A DNA stretch of 64,000 bases, taken from the NCBI RefSeq assembly GCF_002899715.1, contig NZ_PPEK01000009.1, positions 1 through 64,000 of the forward strand, written 5' to 3'. The notes under the pieces are model-generated. The model ran no database searches and was not told the origin of the DNA. It was given only the letters and a program-made list of their open reading frames with translations. Shown piece after piece: positions 28,137 through 37,538 of the stretch. The translations under genes and the position numbers were made by a program. Origin of the DNA: Enteroscipio rubneri. Lineage in GTDB: Bacteria > Actinomycetota > Coriobacteriia > Coriobacteriales > Eggerthellaceae. Numbering within the stretch: the stretch's first letter is position 1; every line of letters starts with the position of its first letter.

Positions 28137-29175
28137 GTCGCCAAGCCTCGGCAGTAAGCCGATACAACGCGGCATCCTGCAGGATGCCGTCAGGAGAAGC
28201 TTCGGCCGCATGCAACACACCCTCGTACTCGAAACCACATTTCTTGATGACGCGAGCCGAACGGTCGTTGAAAGCATAGTGGGTACATGTGATGAGCGAA
28301 AGTCCCAGCTCTTCGAAACCGTACCGTATGACTTCCCGAGAAGCCTCCGTCATGTAGCCGTGCCCCCACGCTTGCTTCGCGAGGGCGTAGCCCAGCATGA
28401 GGCAATCGACGTTGCGCCGCTGAGGATCTCCGATGAGACCGATCGAGCCGACGCAAGGACCGCACCCACCGTCTGCGACGCGCTCGAACACCCCGAATAC
28501 ATGTGGCACCGAAGCGATTTCCTCGATGAAAAAGCGTGCGTCCTCAAGGGTTCGGTGAGGTGCCCAGCCCGCATCCGGTCCGACGTCGGGATCGCTGCAG
28601 TATGCGAACACATCCTGAATGTCATCCTCGACAAATGGGCGCAGCACAAGACGCTCGGTGGAGAGCGTCGGGCATTTGGAGGACGCTTCCGCGAGCAAGG
28701 CAGCCGGCATGCCCGGATGCCTTGCAGCGCTAACGGCAAGGCAGACTCGCACTTGTTGCTCATCGAGCACGCGAATACCTTCGCTGCGCAGCAGCCGAGC
28801 CGCCACGCCATAGCCCGGAACGAGTCTTCCCGTAAAGGTGCCGTCATAGATGCGGCCGTTGCCGCAGGAGGGGCTTTTCGCCTTGAAGATAGCCAACGTA
28901 CAGTCCTCTTCACGCACGCGCTCGAGTGTTTTTTGAGCTCCCGCCAAGAAAGCGTCGGTGTTGTCGGCCCCCTCCGCGTCCATCACCCGCAACGCCCGCT
29001 CGAACGTGGCTATCTCATTCGGAGGATGCGGTGCGCGAATGCCACCGTCGGTTTCCGGGCAAACAGGAATGAGCACGTGCTCTTCACCAAGAGCCAGCAC
29101 CTCTTCACACGGCTTCGCAGCCCCATCGTATCGGCACCCCACTCCCAATAAGCATGCGCTCACGGCTATCTTCAT
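28126..29175 (-). CDS. DUF523 (TudS-like)-GNAT acetyltransferase fusion
   Basis: 349 residues. Residues 1-150 are a DUF523 domain (KIAVSACLLGVGCRYDG, CPETDGG, KAKSPSCGNG) with the conserved cysteines that in TudS bind a [4Fe-4S] cluster for thiouracil desulfuration. Residues about 175-345 are a RimJ/RimL-type acetyltransferase (STERLVLRPFVEDDIQDVFAY, LGYALAKQAWGHGYMTEA, IKKCGFEYEG). ATG 29175 is the natural DUF523 start. The joint role of the halves is unknown. Confidence 0.85.
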   Translation of the reverse strand: MKIAVSACLLGVGCRYDGAAKPCEEVLALGEEHVLIPVCPETDGGIRAPHPPNEIATFERALRVMDAEGADNTDAFLAGAQKTLERVREEDCTLAIFKAKSPSCGNGRIYDGTFTGRLVPGYGVAARLLRSEGIRVLDEQQVRVCLAVSAARHPGMPAALLAEASSKCPTLSTERLVLRPFVEDDIQDVFAYCSDPDVGPDAGWAPHRTLEDARFFIEEIASVPHVFGVFERVADGGCGPCVGSIGLIGDPQRRNVDCLMLGYALAKQAWGHGYMTEASREVIRYGFEELGLSLITCTHYAFNDRSARVIKKCGFEYEGVLHAAEASPDGILQDAALYRLTAEAWRRGR

Positions 29176-29407
29176 CGCGTTAAGACCCGTCCGTTTCCTT
29201 GTAATCGTTTGCCATGAGGAGCATTGTACCATCCGCCAAATTCGGGTACATCCTGCGCAACGTTCCATCGCGGTGATGGCTCAGAAGCTCATGCGACACG
29301 ACATGCCTCCGACATGTCGTTGTGAGGACGTGGGAAGCGCAGGTATGAGTACGAAGATGCTGCTTGCTATCTTGTTTTTCTCCTTTCTCGTTGATTTTCT
29401 CGCCTTG

Positions 29408-29507
29408 TTTTCAATCAGCACTCACCGTATGGGGAGTGACGCTTATCGAGCGCCGTGAGCTCCACGGTACTCGCATTTCAACCCGCACTCCCCGTGTGGG
29501 GAGTGAC
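29408..29507 (-). CRISPR. Two-repeat type I-C mini-array with one spacer
   Basis: Two 33-base repeats, 29475-29507 (leader-proximal) and 29408-29440 (terminal), flank a 34-base spacer at 29441-29474. They match at 28 of 33 positions; on the minus strand the proximal one starts GTCACTCCCC and ends GGGTTGAAAT, the type I-C form with a 5-bp G+C stem. The position 150 bases downstream of cas2, same strand, is the normal place. No further repeat lies at the expected spacing on either side. Confidence 0.85.
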
Positions 29508-29659
29508 CGCAACATTTTGTGCTAGCGCTCCGTCCGCATCGACATCTAGCACATAACAATCAGAAGATCGAAAACTGACCCAAGACAGCTTGCCCGCCCC
29601 TCCGAAATCGGTGCGAACCTTCCTCGTGACGTCTGCGAGCCTCATGTTCGCACCAGTCA
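29508..29659 (-). promoter_or_regulatory. CRISPR leader region
   Basis: About 150 bases between the cas2 stop and the first repeat. The position is that of a leader, but I see no strong promoter and it is not notably A+T-rich near the repeat. The remaining stretch, 29176-29407, holds nothing I can support. Confidence 0.4.
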
Positions 29660-29950
29660 TTATAAAGCCAAGAACCCTTCGGCTTCGTAGCTCGGCTTCG
29701 CACCAATGTGCTCCACCTTCGTTTGATATTTATTCCCTAGGTAATAGAAGCGCAAGCTGTCTTTATCGGGATCGATCAAATCAACAAGCTCGCCTTTGAT
29801 TTTGACCATCGTCGCCGCATCGGCCACACATTCGAACACCGAGTTCTGAACGCGCTGTCCATAGTTCACGCAGTGCCGAGCCACTTTTCGCAAGCGTCGC
29901 CGGCCTTCAGGATCCTCCGTGTTCACGTCGTACGTAATCACCGTCAGCAT
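29660..29950 (-). CDS. cas2: CRISPR-associated endonuclease Cas2
   Basis: 96 residues, usual length. Starts MLTVITYDVNTEDPEGRRRL with the conserved metal-binding Asp in the first strand, then QNSVFECVADA and RFYYLG. Cas2 dimer bridges two Cas1 dimers for spacer capture. ATG 29950 lies 10 bases after the cas1 stop, with GAGG upstream. It looks intact although its partner cas1 is not. Confidence 0.93.
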   Translation of the reverse strand: MLTVITYDVNTEDPEGRRRLRKVARHCVNYGQRVQNSVFECVADAATMVKIKGELVDLIDPDKDSLRFYYLGNKYQTKVEHIGAKPSYEAEGFLAL

Positions 29951-29960
29951 GGCATGCACC

Positions 29961-30988
29961 TCACTTCCACATAAAGGGAGGATACCCGTCCAAATCGCCT
30001 CGCACGCAACGGGCGAGCAACAAAGCCTGAACATGGGGCACGAGTCCGCGAGGCATTTTTTCCTTCAGGAACGGATGCGTGATGGTTTCCTTCTTCCGCT
30101 CCTGCCACGCGCCGAACAGAATCCTTCTCCCCTCGTCGGTCAGGCGAACCTCGCCCGATTCCCGCTGCTCGAACGCCGAAGAATCCACCGGTTGTTTACG
30201 GCCGAGAGAACGAACCGGTCGACGAACACCGGCCGCAGCTCCTCCATCAAGTCCAGAGCAAGGGAACGCCGTCCTGGCCTATCCGCATGCATGAAGCCAA
30301 CAAAAGGATCGAGGCCCACACCTTCGAGTGCGGACGCACAGTCGAAGGCTAGTACCGTGTAGAACAGCGACAACAGAGCGTTCATCGCATCGGTAGGCGG
30401 CCGCCGCACCCTGCCGCTGAAGCGAAACGTCTCTTTGTCCCTCAGCACCAATTGATCGAAAACACCAAAATACTCCGCCGCCGCATCGCCCTCGATACCG
30501 CGCAAGGAATCCATCGTCTCGCAACTCGTCACGCTACGAAGGGAGGCGCCAAGCTTCGTTGAAGCCGCTTTCACCGCCTCTGCATCGATGCGCAACGCGT
30601 GATCGCGCACGGCCCGCTCGAGGACCCAGCGACCGTTGTATAGCTTGCCGATGATGAAGTTGCGCGCTACGGTCAAGCTCTTGCCCTCGTCCTCCGACCA
30701 TGCGTACTGCGTTTTCCTCAGCAGCACATTGCCGCGCTGCTCACCGTGCACGCCCGCAAGGAAGCGGCCTTTCCGACCGAAGAACGAGAGCGCCACTCCG
30801 CGTTCGGCACAGGCGCCCATGAGGCCTGGGCTGGCACCTCGATACGAGAAGCACAGAATGCCCTCAAGAGTGTGCAGCGGCACACGCCCGAGCTCCGACC
30901 CATCCTTGCGAACAACGACGTTCTCGCCGTCAAGCGTCAGGTACGCATCCTCAGTGAACACATACAGGGTATTGAGCAGATGCCTCAT
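29961..30988 (-). pseudogene. cas1: cas1, frameshifted
   Basis: The N-terminal frame (from ATG 30988, overlapping cas4 by ATGA) gives a normal type I-C Cas1 up to DRFVLS near 30206, then runs into non-Cas1 residues and stops at 30140. The C-terminus continues in another frame: RKQPVDSSAFEQRESGEVRL through to the typical PPFMWK end at 29961. Fusing the frames needs a net gain of 1 or 7 bases and gives about 342-344 residues, the family length. Cas1 is the spacer integrase, so this copy should be non-functional unless the shift is an assembly error. Confidence 0.85.
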
Positions 30989-31647
30989 AGCGCCTCCTCG
31001 GCCAGCCGCTTCGCCACGAACTCCCCAACCGTAGCCCGGTTGATCGCGTGAGGCAGGCAAATATCGCACAGCGAGCACGACCTGCACGCCGCGAACGGCT
31101 TCACCTTCGGCGTGCGCCGGCGCCTGTACAGATCGTGCATCTCCTCAGCCATTGATACCACCGCCGCGCGCAACGCCCCGTCGATCGGCACGCGCTCGCG
31201 CGAGCGCGTCTCGTCGTAGAACAGGCACCCCTCGGGCACATCGGCGCCAAGCATCTCCTCCAGGCACAGCGCCTGAGCGCACAACTGCAACCTATCGGCG
31301 TCGCTCACCTTGCTGCGACCGCGCTTGTACTCCACGGGTACAGCGCGCCAAAGGCCATCCTCCCCCGCGAGAGGATGGCCGCCCGAATCCTTGCGAAACT
31401 CGACAACATCGCACTTCCCCGACAGGCCGAGCGTCCGCGAATGCACTGCCAAACCGCGAACGACGATGGTGTCTCCCCGCCGTTCGCGCAGCTCCTCGTC
31501 ATGGGCCCGTCGGTGCATGAACTCGCCCTCCGCCGTTAGCACGTTGTCATCCCACGCCTGCTCGATGTGGATGAGCGCCCACTGCCGACGGCAGAACGCG
31601 AAGTGCTGGATGCCGGACAGCGCGAGGAACTCGTCCTCGTCGTACAC
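30985..31647 (-). CDS. cas4: CRISPR-associated exonuclease Cas4
   Basis: 220 residues of the type I-C Cas4 form. Cys in HFAFCRRQWALI plus the C-terminal cluster CRSCSLCDIC supply the four Fe-S ligands; a RecB-type nuclease core (VEYKRG) lies between. It trims prespacers and selects the PAM together with Cas1-Cas2. GTG start at 31647, three bases after the cas7 stop; its stop overlaps cas1 by ATGA. Confidence 0.92.
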   Translation of the reverse strand: MYDEDEFLALSGIQHFAFCRRQWALIHIEQAWDDNVLTAEGEFMHRRAHDEELRERRGDTIVVRGLAVHSRTLGLSGKCDVVEFRKDSGGHPLAGEDGLWRAVPVEYKRGRSKVSDADRLQLCAQALCLEEMLGADVPEGCLFYDETRSRERVPIDGALRAAVVSMAEEMHDLYRRRRTPKVKPFAACRSCSLCDICLPHAINRATVGEFVAKRLAEEAL

Positions 31648-31650
31648 CGT

Positions 31651-32544
31651 CTACACCATCCTCAGGACCGTGACCCCCTCGGGAACCACGCTCTCGTCGA
31701 CCGTGATGTCCTCGTAGTCGTCGATCGAGCGCGGAGCCTCCACGCCTTTCTTCTTCTTGGTGGACACGGCATCGAACAGCTTGTACGACGGAGCGTTGCC
31801 CAGCTCGCCATCGTGCTTGAATACCACGAGCGCCCTCACCGCCATCTTGCCGCGTGCTGCCGAGTGGTCGTGCTCGAACATGTTGACGATAGCTTCCCAC
31901 AGAAGCGCAAGGTCATCCTCCGAGAAGCCGGTCGACTTGCGCGCCAGGTTCGCCGAAACGTAGCCCTCACCGCGGTAGAGCGCGTAGGGCACCACGTACT
32001 TGCGGCCCATCTCGGTGCCCTTCTTCTCGGCGTCCGCCTCGGTCGTGATGGCCACACGCGTAATGGTGACCTCCTGGGGGATGATGGGATCGACGCTGCG
32101 TGCAAAGGTCAGCTGCACCGGCCCGCGCACCTGCCCGCAGTTGAGGGCGCCTTTCACGAACGTGGTCATCACCGCGCCGAACGTGCGCACGTCGTAGAAT
32201 GTGCCGCACATGAAGTCGCGAATTTTCTCATCGAGGCTGGGGTCGTCCTTCTTGAGCTTCTTGATATCCTTCGCATCGACGCCGAGCGCTTCGAAGGCGC
32301 GGTTGTCGCTCGTGTTGAGCGCGACACCGTCCTTGATGTAGATGTCGAAGCCTGGTTCGTCTTCCTTCACCGTCTCCACGTAATTGCGGATCTTGCGCTT
32401 CAAGCACACGTCGGTCACGATGCCGTACCCGGTTTCCGGGTCGATGCGCGGCATGTTGCCCGCATCGGGGTCTCCGTTGGGGTTTCCGTTCTCAACATCG
32501 AAGTACACAACGAAATCGTAACGGTTCTTAATGGGGTCTCTCAT
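31651..32544 (-). CDS. cas7: Cascade backbone protein Cas7 (Csd2)
   Basis: 297 residues. Begins RDPIKNRYDFVVYFDVENGNPNGDPD, the Csd2 signature, followed by GYGIVTDVCLKRKIRNY. It polymerises along the crRNA to form the type I-C Cascade backbone. Starts 2 bases after the cas8c stop. Full length and intact. Confidence 0.94.
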   Translation of the reverse strand: MRDPIKNRYDFVVYFDVENGNPNGDPDAGNMPRIDPETGYGIVTDVCLKRKIRNYVETVKEDEPGFDIYIKDGVALNTSDNRAFEALGVDAKDIKKLKKDDPSLDEKIRDFMCGTFYDVRTFGAVMTTFVKGALNCGQVRGPVQLTFARSVDPIIPQEVTITRVAITTEADAEKKGTEMGRKYVVPYALYRGEGYVSANLARKSTGFSEDDLALLWEAIVNMFEHDHSAARGKMAVRALVVFKHDGELGNAPSYKLFDAVSTKKKKGVEAPRSIDDYEDITVDESVVPEGVTVLRMV

Positions 32545-32546
32545 GG

Positions 32547-34334
32547 CTATGCCTCCTGCATCCGGTCGGATTCGGTATCGCGCTTCTCGTAGCGTTTTTG
32601 GTTCTGATGGTAGTATCCCAAGATGAAATCGCCCTGCTCCTCGAGCGAGAGCCGCTTGGGGAACGCGTCAAGCTTGTCGAGCAGCTCCCCGCGCATCTTC
32701 TCGTAATGGACGGCAAGCCCCTTGCTGTCCCGTGCGAGCTTGGCAAGATGCTTGTCGCACAGACCGATCACGATCGGGAAGATCACGCTCGGCGTGGCAC
32801 TGGCCGAATCGTAGTACTTGTTCTTGATGGTCGAATTCAAGCCAGGGCTTGCGGCTTCCTGGATGCTCTCGAGCACCGAGAACAGCCTCCCCAGCACATA
32901 GGGGGCGTCGGAACGCTCTTCGTTCAGTCCCACCGTGACCTCCTCCTCCTCGTTTCGTTTGCAATTCCTTATCAGGTACGCCTTGATGATGGCCGCCCGC
33001 CCGCGCGTCACCTTGTGCGTGCGGCGCTCATCGTCGTCCTGCGAAGCCCGCACGCGCAGTATCGTCTGCTCGAACAGGGCTTCGGGGTAGCGCTGGTCTC
33101 CCAGGATGGAGCGAAGGAGGGCGCCGCCGAGCAGCGACGTGGCGGCCGGCTGCTTCGCATTCGGATTCTCGGTCTCGGCCAGCAAGCGGTACGGCACGAG
33201 GTACTTCTTCTCGTAGGGAGCGCGCACGATGTCGAGCCGCTCGTAGTGCCGGTACAGGTTGTTGAGCATGGCACCGAACGTATCGCGTTGGAAAAAGCGC
33301 ACCGACAGCCGGGCGGCGTTCGGAGCAAGCCCGAGCACGTAGAAGTTCGCATGAGGATCGACCTCCGCGATCGGCAGTCCCTTGGCAAGCCTCTGCATCA
33401 CCGCGTCGATGGCGCGGTCCGGGTCGCCTTTGCCGCCTTTTCTACCTTCAGCATCGCCGTCTCCGGTTTGAGGATTCAAAAAGTCGGACATGATGTCGAC
33501 GCAGGCTTGGTCGTGCTTGTCGGCCCAGTACACCACCGTCGTGTCACCTACCCTCATATGATGCTTGCGATCGGAAAGCAGGTAGTTGAGCGCCGTCGAA
33601 TAAGCGAACGCGGCATACTCGCTCACCGGCGCGTTGAGGCCCTGCTCTTCGTCGTGCCCGTAGGATTCAAATGCCCGCGCGTTGAAACCAACAAGCGAAG
33701 CTCCCATAGCTTGCGCGCCCACGACGCCCTTGATGGCAGGATGCAGCCGAGCAATGGGAGCGTTGTCGCCGGACACGAGGCAGGTCATGACGGCAGCGTC
33801 TTCCGAAGGCTCCCTGCACGCCTTCTCCCAAGCCGAGCAGATGACGGGATCGTCGAGCGCGTTCTTCCCGCCAACCCGGAAGACGAGGTTGCCACCCGCG
33901 AGCAAGACCTCACCCGCATCGGCGACGGCTGCATGCTCGAGCGCCTCTCCAGGATCCCACGTCTCGAAGAAACGCCTGATCGCCGTAGCTGCAGGAGACT
34001 CGAGCTCTCGTAAGAAGGCCAGATGGCGCTCCTTCGCCGCCTCGAAGCACTGCCGAGCACGCTCGGGCTTGCCCTTGGCGTCGATGCCGAGCAGGTAGGT
34101 CGCGTTATCACACAGCAGGTTCGCCGCTACGCCAACCGTGCGTTTCACCTGTTCGGGAACCATCATCGCCCAACCGCGCTTCTCCACAGCCGGAATGACG
34201 TTGACCAGTTCGCCATCGGGCGTCAGCTCGAGCATGAACGCCACCTGGCGCGAACACCACCCGACCCGGGCGATCTTTTCGGGACGCTCCGCGGCGAGCT
34301 GCTCGTAAAAACCAACCAACGCTTGGAGAATCAT
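32547..34334 (-). CDS. cas8c: Cascade large subunit Cas8c (Csd1)
   Basis: 595 residues, normal length for Csd1. Starts MILQALVGFYEQLAAERP and continues in the Csd1 pattern (SAFAYSTALNYLLSDRKH, TVVYWADK). Cas8c recognises the PAM (5'-TTC in studied type I-C systems) and holds the target DNA. In type I-C, an internal start usually yields a separate Cas11c from the 3' end of this gene; I did not pinpoint it. ATG 34334 overlaps the cas5 stop (ATGA), which fixes the start. Confidence 0.93.
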   Translation of the reverse strand: MILQALVGFYEQLAAERPEKIARVGWCSRQVAFMLELTPDGELVNVIPAVEKRGWAMMVPEQVKRTVGVAANLLCDNATYLLGIDAKGKPERARQCFEAAKERHLAFLRELESPAATAIRRFFETWDPGEALEHAAVADAGEVLLAGGNLVFRVGGKNALDDPVICSAWEKACREPSEDAAVMTCLVSGDNAPIARLHPAIKGVVGAQAMGASLVGFNARAFESYGHDEEQGLNAPVSEYAAFAYSTALNYLLSDRKHHMRVGDTTVVYWADKHDQACVDIMSDFLNPQTGDGDAEGRKGGKGDPDRAIDAVMQRLAKGLPIAEVDPHANFYVLGLAPNAARLSVRFFQRDTFGAMLNNLYRHYERLDIVRAPYEKKYLVPYRLLAETENPNAKQPAATSLLGGALLRSILGDQRYPEALFEQTILRVRASQDDDERRTHKVTRGRAAIIKAYLIRNCKRNEEEEVTVGLNEERSDAPYVLGRLFSVLESIQEAASPGLNSTIKNKYYDSASATPSVIFPIVIGLCDKHLAKLARDSKGLAVHYEKMRGELLDKLDAFPKRLSLEEQGDFILGYYHQNQKRYEKRDTESDRMQEA

Positions 34335-34996
34335 CGGAACACCTCGCTTCCCGCCACGTCGATCACGCCGCCGCGCATGACCGCACGGAAGAACATCGGC
34401 GTGATGTTCTTCGGGTCGCTGTAATCCATGTCGTACAACATGAGGCCGAGATCCTTCTCGCCGTCCGACGCATAGCAGCCCTGGGGCGATTGCGGCCCCT
34501 CCCACGCTTTGAAATGCGCCGGAAACTCGCGCGTTCCGAAATAGGGCATCGAGTAGCACTGGCCCCGTTCGAGCCTTCGCCTGATGATATCCTTGAACTT
34601 ACCAGGGTTGTCCTCGGGCATCGCCTTGTCGGTGAGATCAAAGTGCGCCTCTATCACGTAGCGGACGTTGATGAGGATGAGCGACGCTCTCTGCTGGATA
34701 TCGTCTTTCGTATTGATATAGGGAAGCTTGCCGCCCCCGGTCACCGCCGTGCGCATGGTGCTGGCGAGCGCCTTCGATTTCACCTCGTTGCGACGCACGT
34801 TCGTGAATTGGATGGGATTGAGCACGTGGATGCGGTCGATGCTGTAGCGCATGCCCGGGTGCCAGTAGATGCTTTCGAGCAGCCCTCTTGCGGCGCTGGG
34901 GGTCATCGCGTCGTACGACACGCGCTCCACCGAAAGCTCCGGACGCGTGAACAGCGCCCGATCGCCCCACACCTCAACTTGAATGCCGTAAGCCAT
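34331..34996 (-). CDS. cas5c: Cas5c, crRNA-processing endoribonuclease
   Basis: 221 residues; MAYGIQVEVWGDRALFTRPE is the type I-C Cas5 start, and SIYWHPGMRYSIDRIHVL is the conserved middle. In type I-C there is no Cas6; Cas5c cuts the repeat stem and stays on the crRNA 5' handle. GGAGG precedes the ATG. Separated from cas3 by 155 bases, so a second promoter is possible there. Confidence 0.94.
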   Translation of the reverse strand: MAYGIQVEVWGDRALFTRPELSVERVSYDAMTPSAARGLLESIYWHPGMRYSIDRIHVLNPIQFTNVRRNEVKSKALASTMRTAVTGGGKLPYINTKDDIQQRASLILINVRYVIEAHFDLTDKAMPEDNPGKFKDIIRRRLERGQCYSMPYFGTREFPAHFKAWEGPQSPQGCYASDGEKDLGLMLYDMDYSDPKNITPMFFRAVMRGGVIDVAGSEVFR

Positions 34997-35151
34997 AGGA
35001 CACCTCCTTCCTCTGCTTTCTCAAAGTCCTTCGCTTGCTTTCGACGTACGCGATTCTTGACGCTATATCGTTATCAAGGTGCTCATATATGCAGCATAGC
35101 AGCCGATCACGCTTTGCAAGAGACGATTACGGTACAGGTTTGGAATACTTT

Positions 35152-37383
35152 TCAGAAAAAAAGACCCTTCCCTCCCGCATCCGATGCGTCGAGTCCCGTG
35201 TCCTCGCGATACAGGCTCGGATCGACCAGCTCGTAGGTATCCCCGTCCAACAGCCTGACGGCACCTGCGCGCTGCAGCACTTTGAGGTCGTTGTCGTACA
35301 AGCCCACCGAATAACGCGCCACGCGGCGCATCGACCCTCGCGTGCCCGTCCCTGCGCGGAGGTCGCGAAGCTCCTGGTATATCGCAGGGTCGGGAACGAT
35401 GACGGAATGGGACCCGTCCTCGATCATGCGGAAGCGGCCGGCGGCATCCTTGAAGGGGATGAGGGGGATCGGCCTGTCCTTATGGAACTCCGCTCGATCG
35501 ATCTCCGTAAGGTCCCCGAGTACCCCTTCGGCATCGAGCCGGTCGGCGCGCAGCTCGTGCAGCTGATCGAAATACGATGCGATCGCCTCAAGCGAGCCGA
35601 TGTCGCACGGGACGCCCTCGCTTTCGGCCCCAGCGTTCTCAAGGCTGACGCCTATCCCGAGCAGTATGGACCGGGCGATCGAGCACTTCTGGGCGGTGTC
35701 GTTCGGAATACCGTACGACGTTTTCGGATCGAACAGATACACGATGCTCTCGCAGGCAGGGCGTTTCCCTTCGCGGTTGCACCGGCCGGCACACTGCACC
35801 ATGCTGTCCACGCCGGCGAGCGCGCGGTACACGACGGGAAAATCGACGTCGACGCCGACCTCGATCAAGCTCGTGGCGATTACCCTGCAAGCCTTCCCCG
35901 CGGCCAGCCGACGACGGATTGCAGCGAGCGCCCTTTCCCGATGCGCCGGATGCATGAGCGTCGACAGATGGTAGACGCCTCCGTCGTCGCCCAGCTCCCT
36001 GCGCGCCGAATCGTACAGGGCCTTCGCCTGCTTGCGGCTGTTGACGACGCATAGCGCCTGCTTGTGCGATGCTAACCTGTCGGCGAGCGCCTCGTCTTCG
36101 ATCTTTCCGACGAAGCGATACTCCGTTCGACGCAAACGCTCGTACAGGGCTTGCGGCTCATGAGCGATCTCGCGCACCGGACATCCGTACGAGGCGAACA
36201 TCTCGCCGAGTGACGGCTGGGTCGCCGTGCACAGCACCACCGTGCATCCGTAACGGTGGACCAGCTCGGCCAACGCCCGCACGCAGGGTAGCAGCTGCTT
36301 CGTCGGGAGCATCTGCGCTTCATCAAGTACGATCACACTATTCGCGATATTGTGCAGCTTGCGGCAACGCGACGTCTTGTTGGCATACAGCGATTCGAAG
36401 AGTTGGACGTTGGTCGTGACCACGATGGGCGCGTCCCAGTTCTCCGTCGCGAGGCGCAGCATTCCGCCGTCCTCGCCCGCATTGTCGAAGTCGAAGTTGC
36501 CATGATGCTCGAGCACGTTGTTCGCGCCGACCACTTCACGAAACACCTCGGCGTTCTGCTCGATGATCGACGTGAAGGGCACCGCGTAGATGACGCGCCG
36601 CATGTCGTGGCCCTCGGCGAGGGCATGGCGCAGAGCGAAACGCAGCGACGCGTACGTCTTCCCGCCGCCGGTGGGAACCGTGAGCGAGAAAACGCCCGGA
36701 GCATCCGATGCCGCTTCGGCGCACGCATCCAAAATGGCACAACGCGTTTTGTTGAGCTCGCCTCGAGGAGGGTAAAACGATTGGACCTTGCGTTCAAGAC
36801 GCTCGTTTAACACCTCGAGCGGATCGGTGGCCATAAGCTCGCGCGGCGACCCCGCCATGAAGCACTCCGTGCTGAGAAAGTCGGCATCGACCAGACACGA
36901 GAACACCATGCGCGTCAGGAAGGCGAGCGAGAAGGGATCAAAGTGGGTCATGTTGTCGAAAACGACTGATTCCGCTTTGGGCAGCTCGATCTCGCGTGCA
37001 TAAGCGCGATAGTCGGGAAGCTCGTGATGTTCCGCTTTGCGCAAGCGTCCTATCAGCGTCGGGCCTTCGAGTTCGGCGAGCGAGCCGCCGTCGGGCAAAC
37101 CGCCGTGGTGACCGGCGACACAAAAAGAGAGCGGGAGCAATCCAGCCTGCTCGTAGAGTTCGTAGGCCCCTGCCGTGGAGTGGTCGACCTTGTGTCCCTC
37201 GCGGAGGATGCGGTTCTGGAACTCCGCAGAGTACTTTCCGATATCGTGGGCCATACCCGCCAGGTACGCCCACTTTTCAGCTCCGAACGGGCGCGCGAAC
37301 TCCGCCGCCATCTCGGCCACCTCGCGCAAATGGTCGACCACTCTTTCGATGCGTCCGTCCTCGGAAACATGGGAGACGTACAT
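35152..37383 (-). CDS. cas3: Cas3 nuclease-helicase
   Basis: 743 residues. N-terminal HD nuclease (AGMAHDIGKYSAEFQ, near residue 45) and SF2 helicase (VPTGGGKTYASLRFA; VLDEAQML; SLIEVGVDVDFPVVYR; QCAGRCNREG). It degrades DNA once Cascade has bound. ATG 37383 is chosen over TTG 37389 because AGGAGG sits 7 bases upstream of it. Reads intact. Confidence 0.94.
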   Translation of the reverse strand: MYVSHVSEDGRIERVVDHLREVAEMAAEFARPFGAEKWAYLAGMAHDIGKYSAEFQNRILREGHKVDHSTAGAYELYEQAGLLPLSFCVAGHHGGLPDGGSLAELEGPTLIGRLRKAEHHELPDYRAYAREIELPKAESVVFDNMTHFDPFSLAFLTRMVFSCLVDADFLSTECFMAGSPRELMATDPLEVLNERLERKVQSFYPPRGELNKTRCAILDACAEAASDAPGVFSLTVPTGGGKTYASLRFALRHALAEGHDMRRVIYAVPFTSIIEQNAEVFREVVGANNVLEHHGNFDFDNAGEDGGMLRLATENWDAPIVVTTNVQLFESLYANKTSRCRKLHNIANSVIVLDEAQMLPTKQLLPCVRALAELVHRYGCTVVLCTATQPSLGEMFASYGCPVREIAHEPQALYERLRRTEYRFVGKIEDEALADRLASHKQALCVVNSRKQAKALYDSARRELGDDGGVYHLSTLMHPAHRERALAAIRRRLAAGKACRVIATSLIEVGVDVDFPVVYRALAGVDSMVQCAGRCNREGKRPACESIVYLFDPKTSYGIPNDTAQKCSIARSILLGIGVSLENAGAESEGVPCDIGSLEAIASYFDQLHELRADRLDAEGVLGDLTEIDRAEFHKDRPIPLIPFKDAAGRFRMIEDGSHSVIVPDPAIYQELRDLRAGTGTRGSMRRVARYSVGLYDNDLKVLQRAGAVRLLDGDTYELVDPSLYREDTGLDASDAGGKGLFF

Positions 37384-37478
37384 GTTCAAGCCTCCTGTTC
37401 AACTTATCGAGTGGGTCAAGTCTGAAAATCGGCAATATGTCAATGCCTCATACTTGCAGCAATGCGCCAGAAATAAGC

Positions 37479-37487
37479 TGCTATAAT
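37479..37487 (+). promoter_or_regulatory. Extended -10 promoter opposing the cas3 leader
   Basis: TGCTATAAT is a perfect extended -10 on the plus strand, with no clear -35. Transcription from about 37494 would begin at the 37497 hairpin and run antisense to the whole 32-codon ORF and its ribosome site. Confidence 0.45.
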
Positions 37488-37496
37488 GAAATCTTC

Positions 37497-37530
37497 GGTG
37501 AAGACGAAGGCTACCACCTCCGTCTTCACC
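37497..37530. repeat. Stable hairpin between the small ORF and cas3
   Basis: A 10-bp stem GGTGAAGACG/CGTCTTCACC extended by AGG/CCT after one mismatch, with loop CTACCA. It could be an attenuator of the cas3 leader on the minus strand or the 5' hairpin of an antisense RNA on plus. No T run follows on either strand. Confidence 0.6.
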
Positions 37531-37538
37531 ACTTCTGA

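Noticed and set aside
29478-29660. 60-codon minus-strand frame starting at the cas2 stop (TAATG)
   Set aside because: It runs through the CRISPR leader and ends inside the first repeat. The overlap with cas2 is suggestive, but no family or ribosome site supports it.
34997-35151. Second CRISPR-like regulatory element between cas3 and cas5c
   Set aside because: The 155-base gap has no repeat-like sequence and no seed match to the guide; only weak promoter-like words.
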